Source of the DNA: Mycobacterium sp. GA-1285
GTDB lineage: Bacteria; Actinomycetota; Actinomycetes; Mycobacteriales; Mycobacteriaceae
Assembly (NCBI RefSeq): GCF_001499905.1
Contig: NZ_LQIS01000052.1
Coordinates: 124,001 to 188,000, forward strand
Reading direction: 5' to 3'
Length of the DNA stretch: 64,000 nt
In this document: positions 53,297 through 61,267 of the stretch, one piece after another
Numbering within the stretch: the stretch's first letter is position 1
How the letters are laid out: every line of letters starts with the position of its first letter
Translations under genes and position numbers: made by a program
Notes under the pieces: model-generated
The model's database searches: none
What the model saw: only the letters and a program-made list of their open reading frames with translations
What the model was told of the DNA's origin: nothing

Positions 53297-53956
53297 TCAG
53301 CGGTGCGCACGCAGCCCGTCGGCGAACCGCAGATCGGACACCAGCGCGTCGAAGGCTTGGTCCCGCTCCTCCGGTGGCCCACGCAGCACGGACGACGGAT
53401 GCACGGTGACCGCGACTTCGGGCGCGACGTCGAGCTCGTCGATGGCCGGGAGTTCCAGCGCCTCGCCGCGGTGGGCGGTCAGCCGAAACTTGCTGCCCAG
53501 CAGCGACTGTGCGGCGGTCGCGCCCATCAGCACCAGCACCTCGGGCCTGATGACGTCCAGCTCCGCCAGCAGCCATGGCCGGCACGCGACCACCTCGGTG
53601 CGGCCGGGGGTCTTGTGGATCCGGCGCTTGCCGCGTTCGGGCAATGTGAACTTGAAGTGCTTGACCGCATTCGTCACATACACCCGTTCGCGGTCGATAC
53701 CGGCCTGCACCAGCGCCTTGTCCAGCAGCTTGCCCGCGGGTCCGACGAACGGTGCTCCGGCCTTGTCCTCCTGATCGCCGGGCTGTTCGCCGACCAGCAT
53801 CATCTCCGCGCCGGGAGAACCGCCACCGAACACGACCTGCGTCGCATCGAGGTAGAGATCACAACCCTTGCAACCATGCGCGGCCTCGACGAGAGCATCG
53901 AGATCCCGGGTGTCCGGCACGAACTGGGCGGCGGTGCGGTCTGGCCGTGCGGGCAT
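53297..53956 (-). CDS. udgX: UdgX-type uracil-DNA glycosylase that crosslinks to DNA
   Basis: A 219-residue iron-sulfur family 4-like uracil-DNA glycosylase. Motif A is GEQPGDQEDKAGAPFVGPAG and motif B HPSSVLRGPPEE; the first cluster cysteines are in CKGCDLY and a further Cys is in VVACRPWLLAEL. The insertion KRRIHKTPGRTE contains the KRRIH loop that defines UdgX. In M. smegmatis UdgX the His of that loop forms a covalent bond with the deoxyribose after uracil removal. GTG/ATG ambiguity at the start is small; ATG 53956 is used. It lies among other repair genes (uvrB, uvrA). Confidence 0.9.
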   Translation of the reverse strand: MPARPDRTAAQFVPDTRDLDALVEAAHGCKGCDLYLDATQVVFGGGSPGAEMMLVGEQPGDQEDKAGAPFVGPAGKLLDKALVQAGIDRERVYVTNAVKHFKFTLPERGKRRIHKTPGRTEVVACRPWLLAELDVIRPEVLVLMGATAAQSLLGSKFRLTAHRGEALELPAIDELDVAPEVAVTVHPSSVLRGPPEERDQAFDALVSDLRFADGLRAHR

Positions 53957-53991
53957 GAAGGAGGATTACCCGGTTGCGGCGCGGTCACGCC

Positions 53992-55533
53992 CTAGCGCGT
54001 CGACTTGACGACCTGGGCGAAGCTGAACTGCCAGCGCTCGACGATCCGGAAGCCCATCGACTGCGGTACCCGGTACGCAGGTGCACGGCGAAGACGCGGT
54101 CCCGGATTCAGCGCGGGCCCACTCTCGCGATCCGGGACGGTGACGTCGCGTTGTGAAACCGTCCACAGTACGGCGCAGGACCGAAGCCGGTCAGCAACGC
54201 CCCAGATGCCAAGATGGGCGTCCCACAAGCGGTTTCGGTCCGCCGCGCGGCGACCGCGTCCGGGGTCGACGAGGGCGGCGTACGCCTCGGGCCGCGCGGC
54301 CGTCAACGGGCGGATCGGGCCGGGCGCCCAGTTGGTGGTGTTGTCGAGGACCAGGCAGTCACCGGGGGAGGCGTTCGCGGTGAGGACGTCGGCCACCTGG
54401 CTGAAGTCCATGTCTTCCTTGGCGTAGGGGCCTCGCTGTTCGAGCAAATAGTTGGGGGTCGCAGCCACCGCCAGCACCGTCAGCACCACCGCGACGGTCT
54501 GGCGCGTCCTGGCGATGGCGGTGATCCCGACCGCCAACAGCAGCGCCATCGCCGGTGAGGTGTAGCTCAGATAGCGCGGGTAGTAGAGGGGTTCGGACCA
54601 CACGGAGTAGAGCAGCAGCGCAGCGGTCGGAAGCACGATCCACGCCGCGCTCATCGTCAGCAGTGACCGGACGCCCGCATCCGTCGGCCGGAACCGTCGC
54701 ATCCCGAGCAGAGCCAGCACCAGCCCGGCTGAGATGGCGAAGGCCAAGCTGTGGTCGAAGTACTGCTCCCGCAACACTTCCGCGACCGTGTGCCAGCCCG
54801 GCGGCGAGATCCACCGCACCTGGGCGACCTGAGTCCTGCTGAACGCCAGAAACGGCGCCACGACCGCGATCACCACTGCGACCGTCACGACCCAGCGGCG
54901 CACGACCGCTCGCCGAGCCGGCACCGCGGCCAGCGTCACGGCGTGCACGAGCACCATCAGTACGACGAAGACGTTCAGCAGCGACGAGCCCACCAGCGCC
55001 AGCCCGTAGCAGCCCCACAGCCATCGGAAGTTGCGGCGGACAGCGAGCAACAACAACACGGTCAGCCAGACGGCCGCGGCCGCCGTCAACGCGTAGGACC
55101 TGGCCTCGATGCCCGCCCACGTGACGCGGGGCAGAATCGCGAACACGACGCCCGCGCAGACGGCCGTGGTCCGGGAAGCGAAGCGGCGCGCCAGCACGAC
55201 GACGCCGCCGGCCGCCAGCCCGACCGCGAGGCAACTCGACAGCCGGGAGAAGAACTCGGTGACCGGGAACACCGTGAACCACCCGTGCATCAGCAGGTAG
55301 TACAGGCCGTGCACCGCGTCGATGTTGTGCAGCAGCCCCCACAGTTGGGGGATCGACCGCGTCGAGGCCGAGATCGTGGCCGCCTCGTCGAACCACAGCG
55401 ACGGCCTTGCCGCGCCTGAAGCCGACACCGCGACCGCGAACACCGCCGTCAGCGCCGCATCGAACCGGCCGGCGCGAAGGGATCCCGACGGATCGATGCG
55501 CGCGAGGCGCGGCGCTCCCAGCGACAGATCCAC
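53992..55533 (-). CDS. GT-C family glycosyltransferase (Rv1635c / LAM mannose-capping type)
   Basis: A 513-residue membrane glycosyltransferase with about ten helices and a C-terminal extracytoplasmic domain. The GT-C catalytic acidic pair is in SLWFDEAATISAS in the first loop. The following GLYYLLMHGWFTVF, EFFSRLSSCLAVGLAAGG and AGIEARSYAL stretches are typical of the GT39/PMT-like clan. By order, beside the USP gene, it matches Rv1635c, reported to start the mannose caps of lipoarabinomannan with polyprenyl-phosphomannose. Whether this species caps its LAM with mannose cannot be told from sequence. Confidence 0.8.
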   Translation of the reverse strand: MDLSLGAPRLARIDPSGSLRAGRFDAALTAVFAVAVSASGAARPSLWFDEAATISASTRSIPQLWGLLHNIDAVHGLYYLLMHGWFTVFPVTEFFSRLSSCLAVGLAAGGVVVLARRFASRTTAVCAGVVFAILPRVTWAGIEARSYALTAAAAVWLTVLLLLAVRRNFRWLWGCYGLALVGSSLLNVFVVLMVLVHAVTLAAVPARRAVVRRWVVTVAVVIAVVAPFLAFSRTQVAQVRWISPPGWHTVAEVLREQYFDHSLAFAISAGLVLALLGMRRFRPTDAGVRSLLTMSAAWIVLPTAALLLYSVWSEPLYYPRYLSYTSPAMALLLAVGITAIARTRQTVAVVLTVLAVAATPNYLLEQRGPYAKEDMDFSQVADVLTANASPGDCLVLDNTTNWAPGPIRPLTAARPEAYAALVDPGRGRRAADRNRLWDAHLGIWGVADRLRSCAVLWTVSQRDVTVPDRESGPALNPGPRLRRAPAYRVPQSMGFRIVERWQFSFAQVVKSTR

Positions 55534-55698
55534 GCCCTGACACCCACCCTTCCCGCGAACGGCAAAACGCTAGCGTGTGCGATCCCGCAGCGCTCGCCGA
55601 AGGGGTACGGAAGTCATGATGACGACCGGGTGTAGGCGGCGTCACCTGGGATAGGCCATGGTGACGTTGGGTGCGAAGTAGGACGAAATCGCAGGCAT

Positions 55699-55732
55699 TT
55701 GCCACCCGAGCGGCTACTGTTCCGGGTGGCAA
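55699..55732. promoter_or_regulatory. Inverted repeat around a -10 box, upstream of the USP gene
   Basis: TTGCCACCCG (55699-55708) and CGGGTGGCAA (55723-55732) are perfect 10-base arms with a 14-base spacer holding TACTGT at 55715-55720, a TAnnnT -10 box. The dyad is 25 bases upstream of the USP ATG. It could be an operator or the base of a 5' leader hairpin. Confidence 0.55.
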
Positions 55733-55757
55733 CGGAACTGAAACTGGGAGGATATGG

Positions 55758-56201
55758 ATGAGCGCCTATCAGACCGTCTTGGTTGGCACGGACGGGTCGG
55801 ACTCGTCGCTGCGCGCGGTGGAGAAGGCCGGCCATCTTGCCGGAGCCGATGCCAGGCTGATCGTCGCAACGGCGTACTTCCCCCAGGACGAAGACCAGCG
55901 AGCAGCCGACGTGCTCAAGGACGAGGGCTACAAGATGTCCGGCAACGCGCCGATCTACGCGATCCTGCGCGAGGCGAAGGAGCGCGCGCACCAAGCGGGC
56001 GCGAAGAACGTCGAAGAGAAGGCCGTCGTCGGCGCTCCCGTCGACGCGCTGGTCGAACTGGCCGAGGAGGTCAAGGCCGATCTCCTGGTCGTCGGCAACG
56101 TCGGTCTGTCCACCATCGCCGGCAGGTTGCTCGGTTCCGTACCCGCCAACGTCGCACGCCGGTCCAAGACCGACGTGCTGATCGTGCACACCACGCCGTA
56201 A
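55758..56201 (+). CDS. Universal stress protein, cAMP-binding type (Rv1636-like)
   Basis: A 147-residue single-domain USP closely similar to Rv1636. The nucleotide-binding motif G-2x-G-9x-G-S/T is seen in VVGNVGLSTIAGRLLGSVPANVAR, split by the usual spacing (key parts VVGNVG and LLGSV). The N-terminal strand is YQTVLVGTDGSDSSLRAV. Rv1636 and its M. smegmatis homologue bind cAMP, so the gene may work with the adenylate cyclase in this window. GGGAGG at 55746-55751 supports the ATG 55758 start. The 3' 131 bases overlap the converging Lnt-like gene. Confidence 0.93.
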   Translation: MSAYQTVLVGTDGSDSSLRAVEKAGHLAGADARLIVATAYFPQDEDQRAADVLKDEGYKMSGNAPIYAILREAKERAHQAGAKNVEEKAVVGAPVDALVELAEEVKADLLVVGNVGLSTIAGRLLGSVPANVARRSKTDVLIVHTTP

Positions 56202-57606
56202 CCACCACCAGCGCCGCCACGATCGGCCATCCGCCCCACCGCTGATACAGGGTCGTCCGCGCGTCCAGCGGGACGTCGACGACGGCGATCCCGCGCTCGG
56301 CGGCGGGCATCCATGCCAGCCGGCGGCCCCGAGCGTCGAATGCCGAACTGATCCCGGACAGCGCGGCGTGGACCGCGGGACGCCCCACCTCGACCGCATG
56401 TGCGGCCGGCATCGCCGCCAACTGCGGTTGGGCCCAACTGCCTTGGTACGACGACGTCGAACTCTGGTAGACGACGAGCTCCGCTCCCCGCCGGACCCCG
56501 TATCGCGCGAGGTCGGAGAAGGTCGTCTCGAAGCTGATCAGCGGTGCGAACGCGACGGTGTCGGTGTGCAGGACGACGGGTCCGTCCCCGCGACGGCGAT
56601 CCTCGCCTGCGGCTTGGGTGTTGGAGGTGGCCCAGCCGATCAGCGGCCGGAGCGGCACGTATTCGCCGAACGGCACCAGCCGCGTCTTGGCGTACGAGCC
56701 TTGCACGCCATCCGGGTCGACAAGCACAGATGACTTGTAGATGCCTCCCGATGCCGCCCGTGCGTCGACGTTGACCAGCAGGTCGGCACCGACGCGCCGG
56801 GACAGGGCGGCGAGCCGTGCGGTCACCTCGGGGTGGGTCGAAAGGTCCACGCCCACACTGCTTTCACCCCACACGACCAGGTCGAGTCGCTGCCCGGCCA
56901 GTTGTTCGGTCAGTGCCTCGCTCGCGGCCTGTCGCGCCGCGGATTCGGTGATGTCGCCCGGCTGAACGAGTGCGATGCGGACCGTCGGGCCGGCGGTAGG
57001 TTCCGGCCCCAGCCAGAACCAGCCCGGACCGATGGCGAGAAGAACCACTGCCAGTGCGGCCGGCGCGGCCGAACGCCGCACCAGCGCGACGACGACCGCG
57101 GTGTTGACCGCCACCACGAGGAAACTGACGAGCCACACACCGCCCAGGGAGGCGGGCGCCAAGGTGGCCGGTTGATTCCACTGCGATGCGCCGAGGACGG
57201 CCCACGGCCCGCCGAGCCGGTCCCACGACCGGACCGCCTCCGCGAGCACCCACATGCTGGGCAGCACCACCACCGCGCTGACGGCCCGAGCGGAGGTGAC
57301 GTCGCCGGCCAGCACGCGGTGCGCCGCCCAACCGAAGGGCAGCCACAACGCACCGAGTCCGGCCGCGAGCAGGAGCAGCGGGGGACCGGTGCTCGGCCAC
57401 AGCCAATGCTGGGTGACGCCGACGAACGCCGCCATCGCCAGCCAGGCTCGCGCGGCGGACTGTCCGGACGTCGGAGCCGAACGGAGCACGAGCAGCAGCG
57501 GGACCAGCCCGATCCAGGCCAGCCACCACAGAGCGGGTGCCGGCAACGCGAGCGCGGGGAGCGCGCCGGCGACGATCGCCGACGCGTAATCCCGCAGCGA
57601 GATCAG
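56071..57606 (-). CDS. Apolipoprotein N-acyltransferase-like protein with Cys-to-Ser change
   Basis: A 511-residue protein with six N-terminal membrane helices, a nitrilase-like domain and a last helix (GGWPIVAALVVVTAWCA), as in Lnt. Catalytic Glu is present in VVWGESSVGVD and Lys in GSYAKTRLVPFGEYVPL. The third residue, Cys in the ICYE/ICFE motif of active enzymes, is Ser here (APLISFETTF). It is thus probably not a normal N-acyltransferase. No ATG, GTG or TTG is in frame near the start; CTG 57606 overlaps the aldolase stop as CTGA. The 3' end runs 131 bases into the converging USP gene. Confidence 0.8.
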   Translation of the reverse strand: MISLRDYASAIVAGALPALALPAPALWWLAWIGLVPLLLVLRSAPTSGQSAARAWLAMAAFVGVTQHWLWPSTGPPLLLLAAGLGALWLPFGWAAHRVLAGDVTSARAVSAVVVLPSMWVLAEAVRSWDRLGGPWAVLGASQWNQPATLAPASLGGVWLVSFLVVAVNTAVVVALVRRSAAPAALAVVLLAIGPGWFWLGPEPTAGPTVRIALVQPGDITESAARQAASEALTEQLAGQRLDLVVWGESSVGVDLSTHPEVTARLAALSRRVGADLLVNVDARAASGGIYKSSVLVDPDGVQGSYAKTRLVPFGEYVPLRPLIGWATSNTQAAGEDRRRGDGPVVLHTDTVAFAPLISFETTFSDLARYGVRRGAELVVYQSSTSSYQGSWAQPQLAAMPAAHAVEVGRPAVHAALSGISSAFDARGRRLAWMPAAERGIAVVDVPLDARTTLYQRWGGWPIVAALVVVTAWCARSARRSWTGVRRWRVRNRATCRRWWTDRRCRRPGDRP

Positions 57607-58484
57607 GTGCTCGACGCTTTGGCGATGCTCGCGATCGCCTGGTCGAGCGTGGAGTTGAACTCCTCGTCGCTCTGCTGGGCGGACAGACCCTCGGTCAGCG
57701 CGCGCGAGAAGCTCGCGATGACACCGATGTTGCGGGACAGCTTCTCGTTCGCCTCGTCGCGGCTGTACCCGCCGGACAGTGCGACGACCCGCAGCACGTT
57801 CGGATGATCGACGAGCTCCTTGTACAGGTTGTCGGTGTCGGGCAGCGTCAGCTTGATCATGACCTTCTTGTCGCCGAGCCTGCCCACACCATCGAGCAGC
57901 GCGGCCTTGAGCTGATCCTCGGCCTCGGCCTTCTTCGTGCTCTTGATGTCGACCTCGGGTTCGATGATCGGCACCAGGCCCTTGGCGAGGACCTGTTCGG
58001 CGACCTCGAACTGCTGAGCCACGACGGCGTCCAGGCCGGCACCGGGCAGTTTGATGACCGAGCGCTCCTTGGTGCCGAAGACCCCGTTGGCGACGGCACG
58101 GTCGAGCAGATCGTCGAGGCCGGGCATCGGCTTCATCGTCTGCGCGCCGTCCTTTTCGTCGGCCAGACCCTTGTCGATCTTGAGGAACGGCACGATGTTC
58201 TTGACGTTCCACAGGTAGTCGGCCGTCGGCCGGCCCTCGATCTCGCGGTCCATCGTCTGCTCGAACAGGATGGTGCCCATGATGCGGTCGCCGTCGAAGG
58301 CAGGGCTGGTGATGATGCGTGTGCGCATCTCGTGCACGAGGTCGAACATCTGGTCGTCGCCGGAGTACGCGTCGTCGGGAATCCCGTAGAGCTTCAGCGC
58401 CTTGGGGGTGCTGCCGCCGCTCTGGTCGAGTGCCGCGATGAACCCGGCGCCGCTCTGCGCCTTCTTCAACTGATCGGTGTTCAT
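57603..58484 (-). CDS. fda: Fructose-bisphosphate aldolase class I
   Basis: A 293-residue metal-free Schiff-base aldolase, close to the staphylococcal FdaB type. Motifs are GFIAALDQSGGSTPKALKLYG at the N-terminus (key part ALDQSGGSTPKA), GTILFEQTMDREIEG, VPIIEPEVDIKS, the Schiff-base Lys in VMIKLTLPDTDNLY, and VVALSGGYSRDEANE. It cleaves or forms fructose 1,6-bisphosphate. ATG 58484 follows AAAGGG; the frame is open to 58604. The Lnt-like gene overlaps its stop by 4 bases. Mycobacteria usually rely on a class II enzyme, so this is an additional aldolase. Confidence 0.93.
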   Translation of the reverse strand: MNTDQLKKAQSGAGFIAALDQSGGSTPKALKLYGIPDDAYSGDDQMFDLVHEMRTRIITSPAFDGDRIMGTILFEQTMDREIEGRPTADYLWNVKNIVPFLKIDKGLADEKDGAQTMKPMPGLDDLLDRAVANGVFGTKERSVIKLPGAGLDAVVAQQFEVAEQVLAKGLVPIIEPEVDIKSTKKAEAEDQLKAALLDGVGRLGDKKVMIKLTLPDTDNLYKELVDHPNVLRVVALSGGYSRDEANEKLSRNIGVIASFSRALTEGLSAQQSDEEFNSTLDQAIASIAKASST

Positions 58485-58623
58485 GTGTGCCCTTTCTTCT
58501 TCACCAGGCAATCTATCGAAGTTCGCATCGCCGATCGTCAGATGGCTGCCCAACGTCCGGTTGACCCAGTCGCGGCCCTGCGATTCGGTGGCCATCGTCT
58601 GCATTTGCCACTGACGCCGATAT

Positions 58624-58663
58624 CGTGCGGATCCGCCCGCACGTTCGACCGTGCGAGCGGATC
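58624..58663. repeat. Interlocked inverted repeats between the aldolase and methyltransferase genes
   Basis: CGTGCGG (58624-58630), CCGCACG (58637-58643) and CGTGCG (58650-58655) alternate in orientation at a 13-base period. A second set, GCGGATC, occurs at 58627-58633, inverted at 58630-58636 (together a perfect GCGGATCCGC), and again at 58657-58663. Two mutually exclusive hairpins can form. The element lies in the 218-base divergent intergenic region, 40 bases before the methyltransferase start. Confidence 0.6.
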
Positions 58664-58702
58664 ATGTGAAGGACGGCCATTCAACAGACCTCGGAGGCGC
58701 GG

Positions 58703-59593
58703 ATGGACGCGAAGCAGCCGCCTGCGGCGGCGGACGACGATCACGTCGCAGACGACGTCGACGGCTGCGACGCGGCTCTGCGCTCTATGTGGGCGTCGGT
58801 GGCGCCGGCTTGGGGACTGAACGCTGATTTCGTTGACCGCAGGGGAGCGGCAGTCGCGCAGGCCATGCTCGATGCCGTCAGCCTTCGTCGCGGCGAGCGC
58901 GTTCTTGAATTGGCATGCGGGCCCGGCGGTGTCGGGCTCGCTGCCGCGGGGCTCGTCGGGCCGGAGGGCGCCGTCGAGCTCACCGACTTCGCGCCCGAGA
59001 TGACTGCGATTGCAGCGGACCGAGCGGCCAAGGCAGGACTTGCGAACGTGACGGTCCGGGACATGGATCTGCAGCGCTTGGACTATCCCGACGCGACCTT
59101 CGACGTCGCGCTGTGCCGTGAAGGCCTGATGCTCGTACCTGATCCGTCATCCGCCCTACGCGAGACCAACCGCGTCCTCAAGCCGGGCGGGCGTGCGGCG
59201 TTCACTGTGTGGGGACCTCGTGACCGTAATCCGTGGCTGGGCTTGCTGTTCGACGCGGTTACCGCCGAGTTGGGAGCGCCGGTTCCGCCGCCAGGTGTTC
59301 CCGGACCGTTCTCGCTGGAGACTCAAGGAACTCTCGGTGAGTTGTTGGCTGGAGCCGGGTTCAGCGACGTCGATGTCCGGGAGATTTCGGCTCCCATGCG
59401 GACGCTGTCCATCGACGAGTGGTGGTCGGTGGTCCCGTCGTTGGCGGGGCCAGTCGCTCAACTCCTCGGCTCACTGCCAACGGAGATGACCGCAGCCATC
59501 CGCGAGCGTGCTGGGAAAGCGGTGTCAGCTTTCGCTACTGCCGACGGATATGAGTTGCCGGGCGTCAGCTTCCTCGGTTTTGGTCGCCACTAG
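58703..59593 (+). CDS. Class I SAM-dependent methyltransferase
   Basis: A 296-residue Rossmann-fold methyltransferase. Motif I is VLELACGPGGVGLAAAG near residue 68, followed by the acidic end of strand 2 in VELTDFAPEM, DMDLQRLDYPDATFD and the post-motif VLKPGGRAAFTVWGPRD. The domain resembles UbiE/COQ5-like or Methyltransf_11 enzymes. The substrate is unknown. GGAGG at 58693-58697 precedes the ATG. It is divergent from the aldolase gene and stands alone. Confidence 0.85.
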   Translation: MDAKQPPAAADDDHVADDVDGCDAALRSMWASVAPAWGLNADFVDRRGAAVAQAMLDAVSLRRGERVLELACGPGGVGLAAAGLVGPEGAVELTDFAPEMTAIAADRAAKAGLANVTVRDMDLQRLDYPDATFDVALCREGLMLVPDPSSALRETNRVLKPGGRAAFTVWGPRDRNPWLGLLFDAVTAELGAPVPPPGVPGPFSLETQGTLGELLAGAGFSDVDVREISAPMRTLSIDEWWSVVPSLAGPVAQLLGSLPTEMTAAIRERAGKAVSAFATADGYELPGVSFLGFGRH

Positions 59594-59643
59594 GCCGCGG
59601 CTCGCCCCACCTCACCCGCCGTCGAAGCGATTCAGGCGGGGAT

Positions 59644-60519
59644 TCACCGCAATATGCGGTCGAACTGCCTGACCGGATGAATCCCGTGCAGGTCGCGGTA
59701 GGACGGTGGTCGTCGACCCCCCTGGTCGGTGATGCCATATTCCGCCGCCAACTCCGCGCCGATGAAGGTCTGGCCACTCTTGTCCATCAGCCGGGGGTCG
59801 TTGAACAGGGCCCAGATCAGGTGCCCGGTGAACTCCGGCGTCTCGGTGTTGTCGAGCAGGTGGGCCAGCTTGTCGGGGGCGCTCGCCATGAGCTGCTTGA
59901 AGCGTTCGGTCAGCAGCACGCCCATCCAGATCGAGGCCGTCGCGATGCCGAAGTCGCGGAAGTCGACCGCCATGTCGGCGGCCATCTTGTCGGTCCCGGC
60001 CTTGTGGACGCCGTAGGCCGGGCCGAACACGTAGTGGGCCGCACCGGGCGCGGAGGTGAACGCCACCAAGCCGCGCCGCTGGGCGAGCATCAGCGGCGCC
60101 GCGTACACGGTCGCGACATAGCTGCTGCGCAGACCGACGTCGAGGGTGTCGATGACGTTGACGGGCTCTTCCCAGAACCGGGTCCGGCCCATCATCTCGT
60201 CGCGAATGATCACCGCGTTGTTCACCAGGATGTCCAGTCGGCCCTGTTCCCGCCCGACCCGCTCGAAGAGGGCCTTCGTCTGTTCGTCGACGGCATGGTC
60301 GACACGGACGGCGATCCCGGTGCCGCCGGCGGCCGTGACCAGCTCGGCGGTCTCGTGAATCGTGCCGTCGAGCACGGAGTCGCCCGCGCGCTCGGTGCGT
60401 CCGGTGACATACACCGTGCAGCCGTGGCTGCCCAGCGCGTGCGCGATTCCGCGGCCGGCGCCGCGGCTGGCACCCGTGACGACCGCGACGGGCGCGTCTA
60501 CCAACCGCGTTCTTTCCAC
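59644..60519 (-). CDS. Short-chain dehydrogenase/reductase
   Basis: A 291-residue classical SDR. The cofactor motif is VVTGASRGAGRGIAHALG (TGxxxGxG), NNAV follows near residue 101, and the catalytic Tyr-Lys is in AYGVHKAGTDKM, with the Ser in FTSAPGAAHY. The arrangement resembles the DHRS1-like subgroup. The TGRTER after strand 2 favours NADP. The C-terminal part is longer than usual (ELAAEYGITDQGG). It overlaps the MBL gene by 22 bases on the same strand and is likely cotranscribed with it. Confidence 0.87.
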   Translation of the reverse strand: MERTRLVDAPVAVVTGASRGAGRGIAHALGSHGCTVYVTGRTERAGDSVLDGTIHETAELVTAAGGTGIAVRVDHAVDEQTKALFERVGREQGRLDILVNNAVIIRDEMMGRTRFWEEPVNVIDTLDVGLRSSYVATVYAAPLMLAQRRGLVAFTSAPGAAHYVFGPAYGVHKAGTDKMAADMAVDFRDFGIATASIWMGVLLTERFKQLMASAPDKLAHLLDNTETPEFTGHLIWALFNDPRLMDKSGQTFIGAELAAEYGITDQGGRRPPSYRDLHGIHPVRQFDRILR

Positions 60520-61169
60520 TCGGCCAGATGCGGCCGCTCAGCGCCGAGCGTCGTGTCGTCGCCGTGGCCCGGGTAGACCACCGTCGAATCGTCGTAGACC
60601 TCGAACACGCGGCGGGTCACATCCCCCAGCAACTGGTCGAAAGCCCCGTCCTCCCACGTCTTGCCGACACCGCCCGGGAAAAGGCAGTCCCCGGTGAACA
60701 GGTGGGTCGCCTCGTCGGCCCCGTCGAGTGCGAGCGCCACCGAGCCGGGGGTGTGGCCCTGCAGGTGGATGACGTCGAAGGACAGTTCGCCGACGTCGAC
60801 CTTGTCGCCGTGGGTCAGGATTCGGTCGGGCCGGACCGGCAGCGGGTCGGCGTCGAGCTGGTGCGCCGCCGTCGGCACGCCGGTGACCTTGGCGACCTCT
60901 TCCAGCGCCTGCCAGTGGTCGAAGTGCTGGTGGCTTGTGACGATCAGCGACAGCTTCGGGGCGTGCTTCTCGATCACCTCGAGCAGGACCGACGCGTCGT
61001 TGGCGGCGTCGATCAGCAGTGTCTCGCCGGTGCGGGAACACGTGATGAGGTAGGCGTTGTTGTCCATCGGGCCGACCGAAACCTTGATGATCGAGGCGCC
61101 GGGGAGTGTCCGCCGGGCCGCGGTTCCTGGCTCGACATGGCCGGTGTAGTTGTCGTCGACGACGGTCAT
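60498..61169 (-). CDS. MBL-fold metallo-hydrolase, glyoxalase II-like (Rv1637c-like)
   Basis: A 223-residue metallo-beta-lactamase-fold protein. The HxHxDH metal motif is TSHQHFDHW, the later His are in HLQGHTPGSVAL and YPGHGDDT, and the bridging Asp is in FTGDCLFPGG. It belongs to the hydroxyacylglutathione hydrolase-like group; the thiol substrate in mycobacteria would be mycothiol-based or other, which is inference. ATG 61169 is chosen because TACCGT ends 7 bases upstream (leaderless); GTG 61178 is the alternative. It is divergent from uvrA, as Rv1637c is. Confidence 0.9.
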   Translation of the reverse strand: MTVVDDNYTGHVEPGTAARRTLPGASIIKVSVGPMDNNAYLITCSRTGETLLIDAANDASVLLEVIEKHAPKLSLIVTSHQHFDHWQALEEVAKVTGVPTAAHQLDADPLPVRPDRILTHGDKVDVGELSFDVIHLQGHTPGSVALALDGADEATHLFTGDCLFPGGVGKTWEDGAFDQLLGDVTRRVFEVYDDSTVVYPGHGDDTTLGAERPHLAEWKERGW

Positions 61170-61267
61170 GATCCTCACGGTATCCGGCTTGGCTGGGGCT
61201 TGGCCCGGGACTTGTCACTGGGTCCACATAGAGTGGGTTTGAACTATGTCTTGGGAGGATTCACCGG

